Source: Pantoea sp. Cy-639
GTDB taxonomy: Bacteria; Pseudomonadota; Gammaproteobacteria; Pseudomonadales; Pseudomonadaceae
Direction of reading: 5' to 3'
Length of the DNA stretch: 64,000 nt
Assembly (NCBI RefSeq): GCF_011752525.1
Contig: NZ_VWXI01000013.1
Location: 114,959-178,958 of the forward strand
Part shown: in pieces, positions 18,048 through 26,810 of the stretch
How the letters are laid out: the number at the start of each line of letters is the position of its first letter
Position numbering within the stretch: position 1 is the stretch's first letter
Notes under the pieces: model-generated
What the model was told of the DNA's origin: nothing
What the model saw: the letters and a program-made list of their open reading frames with translations, nothing else
The model's database searches: none
Translations under genes and position numbers: made by a program

Positions 18048-19169
18048 ATGGCAACGATCAGACCCCGCAAGAAGGCCGACGGCACCATCAGCTACACAGC
18101 TCAGATCCGCATCAACCGCGACAAGGTGACAGTCTACCAAGAGAGCCAGACGTTCGCCCGCAAACAGGCGGCGGTGGCCTGGGCGAAGCGACGGGAAACC
18201 GAGTTGGCGGAACCTGGTGCAATCGAGCGGGCCAGCCGGGTAGGGCACACGGTCAAGCAGATGATTGACCGCTATCTGGTCGAGGCTGAGAAAGCCCGGC
18301 CGCTGGGCGAGACGAAGCGGCGCACGTTGAACGCCATCAAGAACAGCTACCTGGGCGATAAGGTGGACTCCGATATCACCCAGCAGGTGCTCGTGGACTA
18401 TGCCCTGTGGCGCATGAGTCTTGAAGGTGGGGGAATCAAGCCGCAGACGGCCGGCAACGACCTGGCACACCTGGGGTCGGTGCTGTCCCTGGCCCGTGCG
18501 GCGTGGGGGTATGAGATCGATCCGCAGGCTATGCCTGATGCACGCTTGGTGCTGAAGAAGTTCGGCTACAACATGAGGAGTCGTGAGCGGGATCGCCGGC
18601 CGACGTTGGAGGAGATCGATAAGGTGCTGGAGCACTTTTTCGAAATGCTTCAGCGGCGACCAAGCGTCATCCACATGCCCAAGGTGATGGCGTTCGCGAT
18701 CTTCTCGACACGCCGTATGGATGAGATCAGCCGAATCCTATGGGAGGACCTGGATGAGCACCGGCAGTCGGTCAAGGTGCGAGACATGAAGAACCCAGGT
18801 CAGAAGATCGGCAATGATGTCTGGTGCTATCTGCCTGATGAGGCTTGGGTCATTGTGCAGAGTATGCCGCGACAGTGCCGTGAGATCTTCCCGTACAACA
18901 CCGATTCAATCGGTACGGCCTGGTCCAAGGCGTGCAAGATGAAGGGGATCGAGGATCTGCACTTTCATGACTTGCGTCACGAAGGGGTGAGCCGTCTGTT
19001 CGAGATGGACTGGGATATACCGAGGGTTTCCAGTGTGTCCGGGCACCGGGATTGGAACTCGCTGCGGCGATATACCCACCTGCGTGGGCGCGGGGATCGA
19101 TACAAGGGCTGGAAGTGGTTGGACCAGATTATCCAGGCGCCGGTTAAACTCGGCGCCCGGGCTGAGTAG
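18048..19169 (+). CDS. Tyrosine integrase of the dusA-island family
   Basis: Site-specific recombinase of 373 residues from the ATG at 18048 (MATIRPRKKADGT). It has an N-terminal arm-binding region, a SAM-like core-binding domain (~65-165) and a catalytic domain with Arg in FSTRRMDEI, HDLRHE, GHRDW and the nucleophile Tyr in LRRYTHL. It lies divergently against the interrupted dusA, the arrangement known for integrases that use dusA as attachment site. No excisionase gene was recognised. Confidence 0.92.
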   Translation: MATIRPRKKADGTISYTAQIRINRDKVTVYQESQTFARKQAAVAWAKRRETELAEPGAIERASRVGHTVKQMIDRYLVEAEKARPLGETKRRTLNAIKNSYLGDKVDSDITQQVLVDYALWRMSLEGGGIKPQTAGNDLAHLGSVLSLARAAWGYEIDPQAMPDARLVLKKFGYNMRSRERDRRPTLEEIDKVLEHFFEMLQRRPSVIHMPKVMAFAIFSTRRMDEISRILWEDLDEHRQSVKVRDMKNPGQKIGNDVWCYLPDEAWVIVQSMPRQCREIFPYNTDSIGTAWSKACKMKGIEDLHFHDLRHEGVSRLFEMDWDIPRVSSVSGHRDWNSLRRYTHLRGRGDRYKGWKWLDQIIQAPVKLGARAE

Positions 19170-19562
19170 GCGGGTGGGTAACGATGCTACTTCTATATGC
19201 GCTTACTGGTGGTAGGCATCGGCTGTGGGTCGATTGCAATCAGTCGCGAACGGCTGCTCTCGACCCATTGCTGACGTTCGCAACGGCTGCATACGGCCGG
19301 AAGCTGTGACTCGAAGTAAGGATATTCGTCACTCACGGCCTGAAAACCGAAGTGCTCATGCGCGCTCCGCCTGTTATGCACTGGGCTTCATTGGGTTGAT
19401 CAGGCTGAGCACCTACGATGAGTTTCGATTGGAGCATCCTTAATACGCGGCTTGAGCGAATAGGCTGGCTGTCCCGCGAAAGGAAATAAGTTTATGCTTT
19501 TACAGTTGTTTTATTTCATCTGGTTAGATTTTAAGTCGTAGTTGACGAAGGAGCCTGTTAGC
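19170..19562. other. Non-coding stretch after int
   Basis: No convincing gene. It contains fragments such as GAACGGCTGCTCTCGACCC and GCATACGGCCGGAAGCTG that resemble a degenerate intergenic sequence common in pseudomonads; a related stretch recurs near 20100-20170. The last 100 bases are AT-rich and hold the promoter region of the GIY-YIG gene. Confidence 0.5.
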
Positions 19563-19982
19563 ATGAGGAAAAGACCTGATCCGCAACCAGGGTTTATTTA
19601 TATACTTCGAGATCACTTGAATAATAATTTGATCAAGGTTGGATTTAGCAAAGACCCGCTTGCCAGGAGAAAGCAGCTTCATACTACCGGGACCGCGCTG
19701 CCAATGACAATTTATCATGTATGGCATGTTGGCGATAAGTACTTGGCCGAGAAAGCTGCTCACGAAGTGCTACGCGGTCATAGGATTAATGACAAAAGGG
19801 AGTTCTTCGAGATCGCACCGCTGCCACACTTCAGCAGCTTCGAGCGTACAAATTATGATGTTACCAGTGATTTTTTATACACTCTCAAAGGACTGATAGA
19901 GGAAGGTTGGGACTTTCTAGAAATAGAGTATCGCGATGCATCTCCGGAAGAGGTGCGCGAAGTTCACAATCAATCTAGGTGA
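19563..19982 (+). CDS. GIY-YIG (T5orf172/Mug113-like) domain protein
   Basis: 139 residues. The N-terminal GFIYILRD followed by IKVGFSKDPLARRKQLHT is the GIY-YIG-like core of the T5orf172 group, in which IY and VG take the place of GIY and YIG. AEKAAHEVLRGHRI and REFFEI are the downstream family motifs. The ATG at 19563 has a good AAGGAG nine bases upstream. Such proteins occur in phages and mobile elements and are probably nucleases; the target is unknown. GC is lower than the chromosome. Confidence 0.75.
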   Translation: MRKRPDPQPGFIYILRDHLNNNLIKVGFSKDPLARRKQLHTTGTALPMTIYHVWHVGDKYLAEKAAHEVLRGHRINDKREFFEIAPLPHFSSFERTNYDVTSDFLYTLKGLIEEGWDFLEIEYRDASPEEVREVHNQSR

Positions 19983-20395
19983 CCAATTTTACTGGATTGC
20001 TTGGTGAACGCGGAAGTCAAAGTTCAACCCAGCAGACGACGTGGAAACCATTGGCTATCCATGGGAGTTCTGAAGAGTAGTCGCATTGTCCGCATTTGGC
20101 CGAAAGTAACCCGTGGCGAGCGACCGCTCTGGGTCCATAGCTGCTGTTCACGAAGACTGCCTTTGGCCAGGAGCTGCCGGTGATAGAGGTTGAATGAGGT
20201 ATAAGCTTAGAGAAGTGATAACCTATCGCTGAGGATCAACGGGGAGATATAGAATGGGAGTACAACACACAACCCTCGGTTCAGAGCTACTGCTATTTCC
20301 GCTCCGAAGCTTGTTAAGCTCGATTGATTGATGTCTGTAGTTCAATGTCAAGAGTGCAACTCTAAAATAGAATATTTGGTTATAAGGATTATGTT
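19983..20395. other. Non-coding stretch between GIY-YIG and HEPN-like genes
   Basis: No supported gene. The first half has degenerate intergenic sequence (CGAAAGTAACCC, GGTCCATAGCTGC) similar to that after int. The second half becomes AT-rich and leads to an AAGGA eight bases before the next GTG start. Confidence 0.5.
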
Positions 20396-21121
20396 GTGGA
20401 GATTTTGCAGCTGGCAGTGAGGAGACTCGCAAATTCGATGAGAATTTATGTTGAAGCACATTGCGAATTTCAGAGGTTAAAATATATAGATAAAGAAGAG
20501 GCGATTGATAATTTAGATCGTGCATTTGAATCAAAGCTTGAAGCTTTTCATAGCCTGTACGATGTATCAAAAGATAGAGTCGACTATTTCTCCAGCGCAG
20601 ATACAGCATCTGTAATTCTCATGCGGAATGCGATCCATCATCGAGATCACTTGCTTTTCAAGAGCTGGAATCACGAAATGGCGCTAGATGAAAAATACAA
20701 AAATTATCTTGGGGCAGAATTTCTTTTGGTTGACTATCCAGTTTTAGGGGCTCCCTCTAAAATGCGTTACTTCTATAAGCTTGAGGACTTTTATCTTCGG
20801 ATAGATGAGAGTTTAAGTTCTCCCTATTTGGAGAAAAAAATGGGAGCTGCTAAACGACGATCGCTTTTGGAAAAAATAAATTCCGAGCTTCGCTTCTTAG
20901 ATATAAAAGCATACGCAGAATCGGAAAGGTATCCAGTCGGGCAAATCTATATAAATGTCATGCCCATTTTTATTTCTGCAATATGTCGAGTCTTCGGTGC
21001 TCTGAAGGAAAGCGGGCTAACGTTCTCTGGGTACGATGCAAAGGTATACGAAGAGCCGTTTACGAATGAGCTAGAAGTTGATTTTTCCAAGTTCACACAC
21101 ATGCCTTTACGCATAGTTTGA
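20396..21121 (+). CDS. Uncharacterised AT-rich island protein with HEPN-like motif
   Basis: 241 residues from GTG at 20396 (AAGGA upstream); an ATG at 20438 is the alternative. I do not recognise a named family. The N-terminal half is helical, and RNAIHH at residues 77-82, inside a predicted helix (ILMRNAIHHRDHLL), fits the R-N-x3-H active-site pattern of HEPN RNases. The second half is mixed. Base composition is strongly AT-rich, pointing to transfer. A role as toxin or defence RNase is a hypothesis only. Confidence 0.6.
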   Translation: MEILQLAVRRLANSMRIYVEAHCEFQRLKYIDKEEAIDNLDRAFESKLEAFHSLYDVSKDRVDYFSSADTASVILMRNAIHHRDHLLFKSWNHEMALDEKYKNYLGAEFLLVDYPVLGAPSKMRYFYKLEDFYLRIDESLSSPYLEKKMGAAKRRSLLEKINSELRFLDIKAYAESERYPVGQIYINVMPIFISAICRVFGALKESGLTFSGYDAKVYEEPFTNELEVDFSKFTHMPLRIV

Positions 21122-21385
21122 GTGTGGATTTTTTTGGGGCGATGTAGCGTCGCCCCGCGGGTTATTTCATGTGTTCGCAACCTCCGGATTACCGTTTTGG
21201 TGAATGGTTTAGGATTTCTTAGACTGTCAGCTCGCAAGAAATCGAGTGGCTGCTATTGGTCGCTTCCGCTCCTAGCGAGGTGCAACTTCGGGCCGTTAGC
21301 TGCCCTCGCCAAAGGCAGGTCCGGGTTGATCGTCGACGATGTCGACGGCCACCGGTACCTTGCCAGGTGAGGTGCAATCTCCCGA
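21122..21385. other. Stretch without a supported gene
   Basis: Between the HEPN-like gene and the convergent PrtN-like gene. The right half is GC-rich and may be decayed coding sequence, but no frame can be supported. Confidence 0.4.
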
Positions 21386-21661
21386 TTAGCCGACCCGAAG
21401 CGTCTTGTTCAATTGCGCACATTCCTTGAGGGCAGCCTCTCGCTGTTGATCCAGGTATTGCGCCAGATCGGCAATATGAATGCCTCGTGCGCTCTTCTGG
21501 CTTGTCTCGAGCCTAGTGATAGGAAGCTTGATCTGTCCGGCAAGAACCTTTCGCTGAAACATGTCAGGGGTGAGGTGGGTGAAGTAGTCGGTGCACACCT
21601 GATCGATTGGGATGATGGCTAGCCCGTTGTATTGCGCCATTAGCATGAATGCAGTGTTCAT
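21386..21661 (-). CDS. PrtN-like pyocin/prophage activator
   Basis: 91 residues, start MNTAFMLMAQYNG, resembling the DNA-binding activator PrtN of pyocin genes. The helical N-terminal half contains LTPDMFQRKVLAGQIKLP, a likely recognition region, followed by GIHIADLAQYLD. It overlaps the preceding small gene by four bases (ATGA). It probably regulates phage-type genes of the island's ancestor; its targets here are unclear because most phage genes are gone. Confidence 0.8.
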   Translation of the reverse strand: MNTAFMLMAQYNGLAIIPIDQVCTDYFTHLTPDMFQRKVLAGQIKLPITRLETSQKSARGIHIADLAQYLDQQREAALKECAQLNKTLRVG

Positions 21662-21843
21662 GGCTTGCGCCCTCGCATGATGATGAAGCCAGCTGCTTGA
21701 CGGGTCTTGGAGCATTGGTCGTGATTGCCCTTCACGCGAGCCTTACCGCAGATGTCGCAGATGAACGACATCGCGGGGCGAAGCATGGGCTGCATACCCT
21801 TGCGCATCCGGGTGGAAGGGGGGTAGGGCGATGTGTCGATCAT
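21658..21843 (-). CDS. Small Cys-motif phage protein
   Basis: 61 residues with a CDICGKARVKGNHDQC segment, which could bind one zinc through CxxC and later Cys/His. It is coupled to prtN by ATGA and to the gene upstream by a four-base overlap, so it belongs to a small phage-type operon. Function unknown. Confidence 0.65.
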   Translation of the reverse strand: MIDTSPYPPSTRMRKGMQPMLRPAMSFICDICGKARVKGNHDQCSKTRQAAGFIIMRGRKP

Positions 21844-22040
21844 AGCGAATACCTCTCATGGACGCGTCGGGCGTTCGGGCTCAAGGCCAAGCGCTCGTAG
21901 TCGGTGATTTTGTTTACAGCCGGTGACGTGCCTTTCTGTGCGTTAACAGGGACTGGCCGGTGCAGTTGGATCAGGGCAGCGATCAGCGCACAGGCCAAAA
22001 CCAGGCTGACCAACTGCCAGGTGCGGGTTGGGTTAGGCAT
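21840..22040 (-). CDS. Small single-pass membrane protein
   Basis: 66 residues from the ATG at 22038-22040 (MPNPTRTWQLVS). One hydrophobic helix (LVSLVLACALIAALIQL) near residues 11-27, then a short polar tail. It overlaps both neighbours by a few bases in the operon. No family recognised. Confidence 0.6.
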   Translation of the reverse strand: MPNPTRTWQLVSLVLACALIAALIQLHRPVPVNAQKGTSPAVNKITDYERLALSPNARRVHERYSL

Positions 22041-22419
22041 GCCAGCTCTCCATATGGAGTTGAATGTACGCATCGGCGGCCGTGTCGGTTTCGGCTGGTG
22101 TTTTGGTGACGCGCGAGTGCGGCGCCTTCAGGCCCATGCGCAGTGTTCTGGTCACGTACAAGTAGCGGTTTGCGTGCTTGAACAGGTCGTCGAAAGACAC
22201 TGGGGTCAGGCTCTGCTCGCCATTTCGCACACCTTCAAGACGAGAGCGGTACATCCCGGCCTGGCCGAGCCAAGCGACGGCGTTGTGTTCGGCGTCCGAC
22301 ACAGGGCAGTCGTGGGCTCCTGGTACGGAGCCTTCGTTGTAGCGTCTGCACTTCCTGCAGTGGTACTGGCCGCCGGCGTCACCCTCGCTCATGTACCAAT
22401 CATGGCGGTGCGTGCTCAT
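22033..22419 (-). CDS. Phage-type protein with zinc-ribbon-like N-terminus
   Basis: 128 residues. The N-terminus HRHDWYMSEGDAGGQYHCRKC is in part a Cys/His metal site (CRKCRR, then HDCPVSD). The rest is not recognised. Its start overlaps the stop of the methyltransferase fragment (ATGA), as in Pseudomonas prophages where such genes follow DNA modification genes. Confidence 0.6.
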   Translation of the reverse strand: MSTHRHDWYMSEGDAGGQYHCRKCRRYNEGSVPGAHDCPVSDAEHNAVAWLGQAGMYRSRLEGVRNGEQSLTPVSFDDLFKHANRYLYVTRTLRMGLKAPHSRVTKTPAETDTAADAYIQLHMESWHA

Positions 22420-22575
22420 GCGGCCTCCTGCTGGTACAGGTCGATCAGGTCTTTCGCATTGGCGGCAATCAGGTCCTCAGCCTCGTCAGGGCAGACGCTG
22501 TTGCCGATCAGCCGGATCTGGTCGGTGTTCTTAATGGGGCGCCATTCCAACTGGCCGGTTTCCGGGTTGCTGTGT
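22416..22575 (-). pseudogene. C-terminal fragment of a phage DNA methyltransferase
   Basis: The minus-strand frame ends with IRLIGNSVCPDEAEDLIAAN and a short tail, the typical end of a phage DNA methyltransferase (IGNSVCP motif). The sequence loses similarity upstream of about 22575, where a helicase fragment of opposite strand begins. Only about 50 residues remain, so the enzyme is not functional. Confidence 0.7.
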
Positions 22576-22576
22576 A

Positions 22577-22827
22577 ACAACCGCGCGGATGAGTACCGTT
22601 TTTTGTTGAAGTGGATTGCCTATCCGCTTCAGAACCCTGGCGCGAAGATGGCGACAGCCGTGGTGATGTTCGGGGCCGAAGGGCCTGGTAAAAGCCTGCT
22701 GTGGGAAAAGGTGGTGCGGGAGATCTATGGCGCGTACGGCACCACCATCGGGCAGGCGCAGTTGGAAAGCCAGTTCACGGGCTGGCAGAGCCGCAAGCTG
22801 TTCGCGCTGGCTGAAGAGGTGGTAACG
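22577..22827 (+). pseudogene. Internal fragment of a phage primase/helicase (DUF5906-like)
   Basis: About 83 residues on the plus strand, without start or end. FLLKWIAYPLQNPG and the Walker A GAEGPGKS, followed by LFALAEEVV, are typical of the helicase part of phage replication proteins. The frame is cut abruptly at both sides by other gene fragments. Confidence 0.72.
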
Positions 22828-23179
22828 CCTCGCTGGCACCTACGTCGAAAACCTGTCCTGGCTCGCTTGCGCCGAGCGTTATGATCGAGCGCACACGTTC
22901 TTCTACATGGACCCGCCGTATTGGCAGACCGCCGGCTACGGTGTGGACTTCCCCTTTGAGGAGTACCAGCGTATGGCCGACTTCATGCGCCGGTGCAAGG
23001 GCAAGGTGATGGTCAGCATCAACGATCACCCGGACATCCGGCGCGCCTTCGACGGCTTCCACTTCGAGTACCTAGATATCCGCTACACCAACACGAACCA
23101 GCGGCAGGGTAAGGCTGAGATCACCGGTGAGCTGGTGATTCTGAACTGGTTACCGGATCAGTTAGGGCAGCTGTTCTGA
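22826..23179 (+). pseudogene. C-terminal fragment of a DNA adenine methyltransferase (Dam/D12 class)
   Basis: The open frame runs from about 22826 and contains GTYVENLSWLACAERYD, the catalytic DPPY in FFYMDPPYWQTAGYG and ELVILNW near the end. The SAM-binding N-terminal part is missing because it is fused to the helicase fragment. A 90-codon ORF from the internal ATG at 22907 exists but starts at the catalytic motif, so activity is not expected. Confidence 0.75.
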
Positions 23180-23288
23180 AACTCAGGGGAATTGGAAGCG
23201 TTTTGTTCGTAGACGGCGCGTCTTGTAGGATGATCCGCCTCAACGGCATCGCGCTGAGACTAAGGACAACCAGAAGAGGGTAGGGAAT

Positions 23289-23861
23289 GTGAAGACGGAT
23301 CAACGTCGTGTGTTTTTGGCCGCTGTGGCCCTTTCGATAACAACGGCTTTGGTTGGCTGCAACGACCAAAGCTACAAGGTCACAGGAGACAACAAAAAAG
23401 AGATCAGCCAGTACGAGAAGCAACGCGAGGAAGCGATTGCCTACCTCTTGAAGACAACAGCCCATGTCGGCGAAATCCGAAGTCTGTCAGTTCTTCCAGT
23501 GGGGGCGGATTTGGTTGCCCAAAGTAAAAAGATGCTGGCTCTCAAGTCTGAGGGGGATGCTTTCGGTGTCCTGTCCCCGCTTTCTCATTGTCGTGGTGCA
23601 GGTTACAAGGCTCAAGAGTATTGGTTGACTATGGCAGGAACAGTCCGAACTCAGACGTCAGAAGAAGCGTTGAAGGTATACGTGAATGAAGCCCAGGGCT
23701 GTCAGGAGCAAATTGACAATGCCCCGGCCGCAGTCACCTTTATCGAAACGCCCCTTCATAAGCAAGCGCCCGTGGAGGGCTGTTTGAAGGTGGTTTCTCT
23801 CGGAGATCAAGAGAAGGTGCAAGCATGGACCTGTCCATCTGAGCTGCTATCTCGGAAGTGA
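23289..23861 (+). CDS. Putative lipoprotein
   Basis: 190 residues from a GTG. The signal peptide ends in a lipobox (TALVGC, Cys at about residue 24), followed by NDQSYK, which favours outer-membrane sorting. The mature part has four Cys residues (LSHCRGAGY, GCQEQ, GCLKV, TCPSE) that could form disulfides. No family recognised. Composition is lower GC than the core. Confidence 0.7.
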   Translation: MKTDQRRVFLAAVALSITTALVGCNDQSYKVTGDNKKEISQYEKQREEAIAYLLKTTAHVGEIRSLSVLPVGADLVAQSKKMLALKSEGDAFGVLSPLSHCRGAGYKAQEYWLTMAGTVRTQTSEEALKVYVNEAQGCQEQIDNAPAAVTFIETPLHKQAPVEGCLKVVSLGDQEKVQAWTCPSELLSRK

Positions 23862-23959
23862 GACGTACTGCGTCGAGCCGGCACTTTAAAGTGCTGGCTC
23901 AACACGGTTTCCGCTCGATACATAATATGTTGGGCTTGTCTAAGCTGGCTGGTTAATAC

Positions 23960-24664
23960 TTACGCAAAATAAAATGCTCGCTCTTCATCTGCTTCGAAAA
24001 GGTCATTCGCAACTAGGTAACATCTAGTTCTCTCGGAGATGAGGGATCTTTCAAATTTGTTTTTAATTAAATCTGGCTCGTCATCGTCGCCGATTGCTCG
24101 CCATTTGTCGCCGTAGTATAACTTGAAAACCAGCAGGGCAAATGCGCTAGGAGTTAGAACACGTCTTACTGCCCACCGGTTTTCGGAGTGGAAACCAATA
24201 TGAAAGTGAGATGACGGATGATGGAACTTGGCGCGTTGGTTTGGGGCGTTTTCGTATCGAAGAAGGGGAATGGCTCCGACACCTGTCTTGCTCGATAAAA
24301 GAGAAAGAAACTCTTCGTGGGTGAGCATGCCGGCTTCGACCATGTCCTGGCGGCTTGTAAACCAGTTATTATATTCGTCAGAGCTTGATGCGTAAGGATT
24401 GGGGTAGAATGCATATCGTACATTCTCCTCGCCTTCACTGCTGAACTGGAAGAATGAGTAGTCTGCGAGAAGTATGTTGTAGTGAGAAAGGGCAAGCGCT
24501 TTATTGTATACTTGGATGTAAGTTGACGCATCCGAAAGAATTAGGTCGCGAAACTCCGCGCTCACAGGGAGCGGGGCAGGGTTAGAGAAAATTTCACTAA
24601 CCCCTAATTCCTCGGCAATTTGCCAAACTTTTCCTATTCCAGATCTCACTGCTTCCCTATTCAT
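23960..24664 (-). CDS. Probable DUF2290 protein, partner of the SF1 helicase
   Basis: 234 residues. HHPSSHFHIGFHSENRWAV, followed by RRVLTPSAFALLVF, looks like the conserved part of DUF2290, whose function is unknown. No signal or membrane segment. Its ATG lies inside the end of the helicase gene (8-base overlap), so the two are made together. The family assignment is from recognition of the H-rich motif and length; the defence role is inferred from the partner and island context. Confidence 0.65.
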   Translation of the reverse strand: MNREAVRSGIGKVWQIAEELGVSEIFSNPAPLPVSAEFRDLILSDASTYIQVYNKALALSHYNILLADYSFFQFSSEGEENVRYAFYPNPYASSSDEYNNWFTSRQDMVEAGMLTHEEFLSLLSSKTGVGAIPLLRYENAPNQRAKFHHPSSHFHIGFHSENRWAVRRVLTPSAFALLVFKLYYGDKWRAIGDDDEPDLIKNKFERSLISERTRCYLVANDLFEADEERAFYFA

Positions 24665-26810
24665 CTTTAGCTTCCTGTCCGGTTAGAATGCCGTCGATCT
24701 CATCGTCGGTGAAGCCTTCGGCGCGGAATTTAGCTATAAACTCTTCCCGTATCTTTTTGGCTCGCAGTGTTCTCTCGCTTGTATCCCTTTGAATCAAGTT
24801 CATTTTCGAAAGGTCAGGCATTGTGAAGCGCAGGAAAGGGAAATCGCCAGCAGCTGCGTCAATTTCTTTGCCGATTGGAATCGTAGCTCCCTCACAGCCT
24901 GATACGCGAAGCCAAGCTTTCGTGCGAGTGAACGCTACGAACAATTTATTGCGGTCACTCCGTTGGCGGAGCCACATTGCATCAACGCCAACAACATACA
25001 CTACAGCAGCTTCGTTTCCTTTAGCTCGGTAAACAGTTGAGAGAGTGATCCTGTCTTGAAGTGAGAAAGGCGGTTCCGAATATGGATCCGCGTGAATATT
25101 GTTTGTCGCAATGCCCATTAGGGAAAAGCTGGTAGACAAGCGTTTAAAATAGTTGCGGGCGTTGCGGTCATCCAGTGCAATGACAATTATGTCTTCAGGC
25201 AGTAGGCCGCCATCCAAAAATGACTTGGCATCCTGGGTGACCCACTCAATCTCGCGGTCGATGTTTGGAGCTGAATAGTATTCGATAAGCTTCGGTAGCT
25301 CGTTTCCTTTTAGCGAGACAGGGCTGTTCTCTGCGGGGCGCATGATTTCAACTGGTGCGCCCGTCTCAAACGTTTCTGCTTGCACATTATAGCCAACATC
25401 CCGCCAATGGTCGGGGCTTTCCAAAAGTTGAACGATTTCTGAATAGAGGCCAAAGCCCATAGCGTGTGCGGTCGTAAGAACTTCACGTTGATTTCGGTAG
25501 CACTTGCTAAGAACGGTATCATTCACGGCTCCAGGCGGTAGCCCCGATGAAGCGCGGTCAAGAGAAATGCACGGTTCATTGTTTTCGTCAAAGCCGAAGA
25601 GTTCTTCGGAGGATGGCATTTTTACATTGAGGATATTTTGAAGTTCGTCGTATGCCCAAACAATGTTCTTTTTGTCTCTGGTGCCTCTTGCTAACTGGAA
25701 GCATAGTTGGTAGAAGGCTGTAGGGAAGTCCTGTCCTTCGTCAATCAATATGTGATCATAATATGGTTGGACACTGTTGGTCGCTACTAGATCTGCACAA
25801 GCATGTTGGAATGGATCTACGCCTGTTGGAGCAGCGCTTCTCGCTGTACCAAAACTCATCGGAATTCTTCCTGCCCGGCGGCTAGCGTCTGAGTAAGTAC
25901 CATTCGCGTTAGAGCCGCCCCAACCGTGGAGTATGTTGATTTTGGTCCAGTCTGGGTCGACTTCTGTATAGTGGCGGAAAAATTTTGTAATTAAGTTCTT
26001 TATCGGTGATCTTAAACTTTTGGTAAAGAACGTTACCAAAATTGTTTCGTTCGGTTTGCTCATGTGAAGGTGGGCGGCCTTCATCGCGAGAATAACAGTC
26101 TTTCCTGATCCTGCAAGGCCGCGTATACGCTGTGGGCCATTAATAGTGATCAGTGCAGCAGTTCGTTGTTTTTGATCGAAGTTTGCGATTTCGGCTTCGA
26201 GTTCGGAAAGAGCAACTGCTTCTTTATGTAGGGCAGGATTTTGAATTACGCGGCTGCCGCTTCGGGTTAGCGCCTTTGCTCCTTCGATGACCGATCTGGT
26301 TTCGTGAACTTGATCAATATTGAGTGTGGACTCATTCTCTAAGTCGGTAAGCAATTCCCTAAGTGCGCCGTTCGTATTGATGACTTCGCATTCGTCAGTG
26401 TCGAAGATCCTGTCGGCAGTGTCTGAGTCGCAGTAGATTACGGGCGTGACTTCAATGGCTAAGGCTGACCGGTTTTTTCGCAGTGTTTTGCTTTTTAGGA
26501 GTCGTCCAATGAGGATGCTGCAAAACTGATTAAGTGATTCGCTGATTTCTTGAATTTGCGGAATGGGTAGTCTCTCAGCCTGCGAGCCGCTTACAAAGCG
26601 GAATGCAATAATTCCGTGTTGGGGGCTTAAGAGTAAAGCGTCAGGTTTATGTGTTACAGTTTCATAATCGGAGTAGCTAGGGAAGTCGTAGTAAAGTACG
26701 GCCCCGTCGAGGTTCAGCTCTCCGTAGTTTGTCTTTAGTAGTGATATGAAATCTCGTGCGAGAGGGTCGCTGCCGATTCTGTCGCTCGTTACTAAAATTT
26801 CGATTTCCAT
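24657..26810 (-). CDS. SF1 (UvrD/Rep-like) helicase with NERD-like N-terminal domain
   Basis: 717 residues. Residues 1-130 resemble a NERD/restriction-type nuclease fold (KPDALLLSPQHGIIAF, D57) but the usual ExK is AFRF, so cleavage is doubtful. The helicase part has Walker A GLAGSGKT (231-238), Walker B LIDEGQDFP (~355-363), and late motifs LSTVYRAKGNEA and FVAFTRTKAWL of UvrD. It heads a two-gene operon with the DUF2290-like gene at the distal end of the island, where defence cargo is often found. Lower GC than the chromosome supports transfer. Confidence 0.82.
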   Translation of the reverse strand: MEIEILVTSDRIGSDPLARDFISLLKTNYGELNLDGAVLYYDFPSYSDYETVTHKPDALLLSPQHGIIAFRFVSGSQAERLPIPQIQEISESLNQFCSILIGRLLKSKTLRKNRSALAIEVTPVIYCDSDTADRIFDTDECEVINTNGALRELLTDLENESTLNIDQVHETRSVIEGAKALTRSGSRVIQNPALHKEAVALSELEAEIANFDQKQRTAALITINGPQRIRGLAGSGKTVILAMKAAHLHMSKPNETILVTFFTKSLRSPIKNLITKFFRHYTEVDPDWTKINILHGWGGSNANGTYSDASRRAGRIPMSFGTARSAAPTGVDPFQHACADLVATNSVQPYYDHILIDEGQDFPTAFYQLCFQLARGTRDKKNIVWAYDELQNILNVKMPSSEELFGFDENNEPCISLDRASSGLPPGAVNDTVLSKCYRNQREVLTTAHAMGFGLYSEIVQLLESPDHWRDVGYNVQAETFETGAPVEIMRPAENSPVSLKGNELPKLIEYYSAPNIDREIEWVTQDAKSFLDGGLLPEDIIVIALDDRNARNYFKRLSTSFSLMGIATNNIHADPYSEPPFSLQDRITLSTVYRAKGNEAAVVYVVGVDAMWLRQRSDRNKLFVAFTRTKAWLRVSGCEGATIPIGKEIDAAAGDFPFLRFTMPDLSKMNLIQRDTSERTLRAKKIREEFIAKFRAEGFTDDEIDGILTGQEAKDE

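Noticed and set aside
19193..19443. Small ORFs on both strands after int
   Set aside because: No ribosome binding site, no domain, and overlapping opposite strands; the sequence resembles decayed intergenic repeat.
21904..22577. Plus-strand ORF leading into the helicase fragment
   Set aside because: Its first two thirds are antisense to small phage genes that overlap in operon fashion; only the part after 22577 has a recognisable domain.
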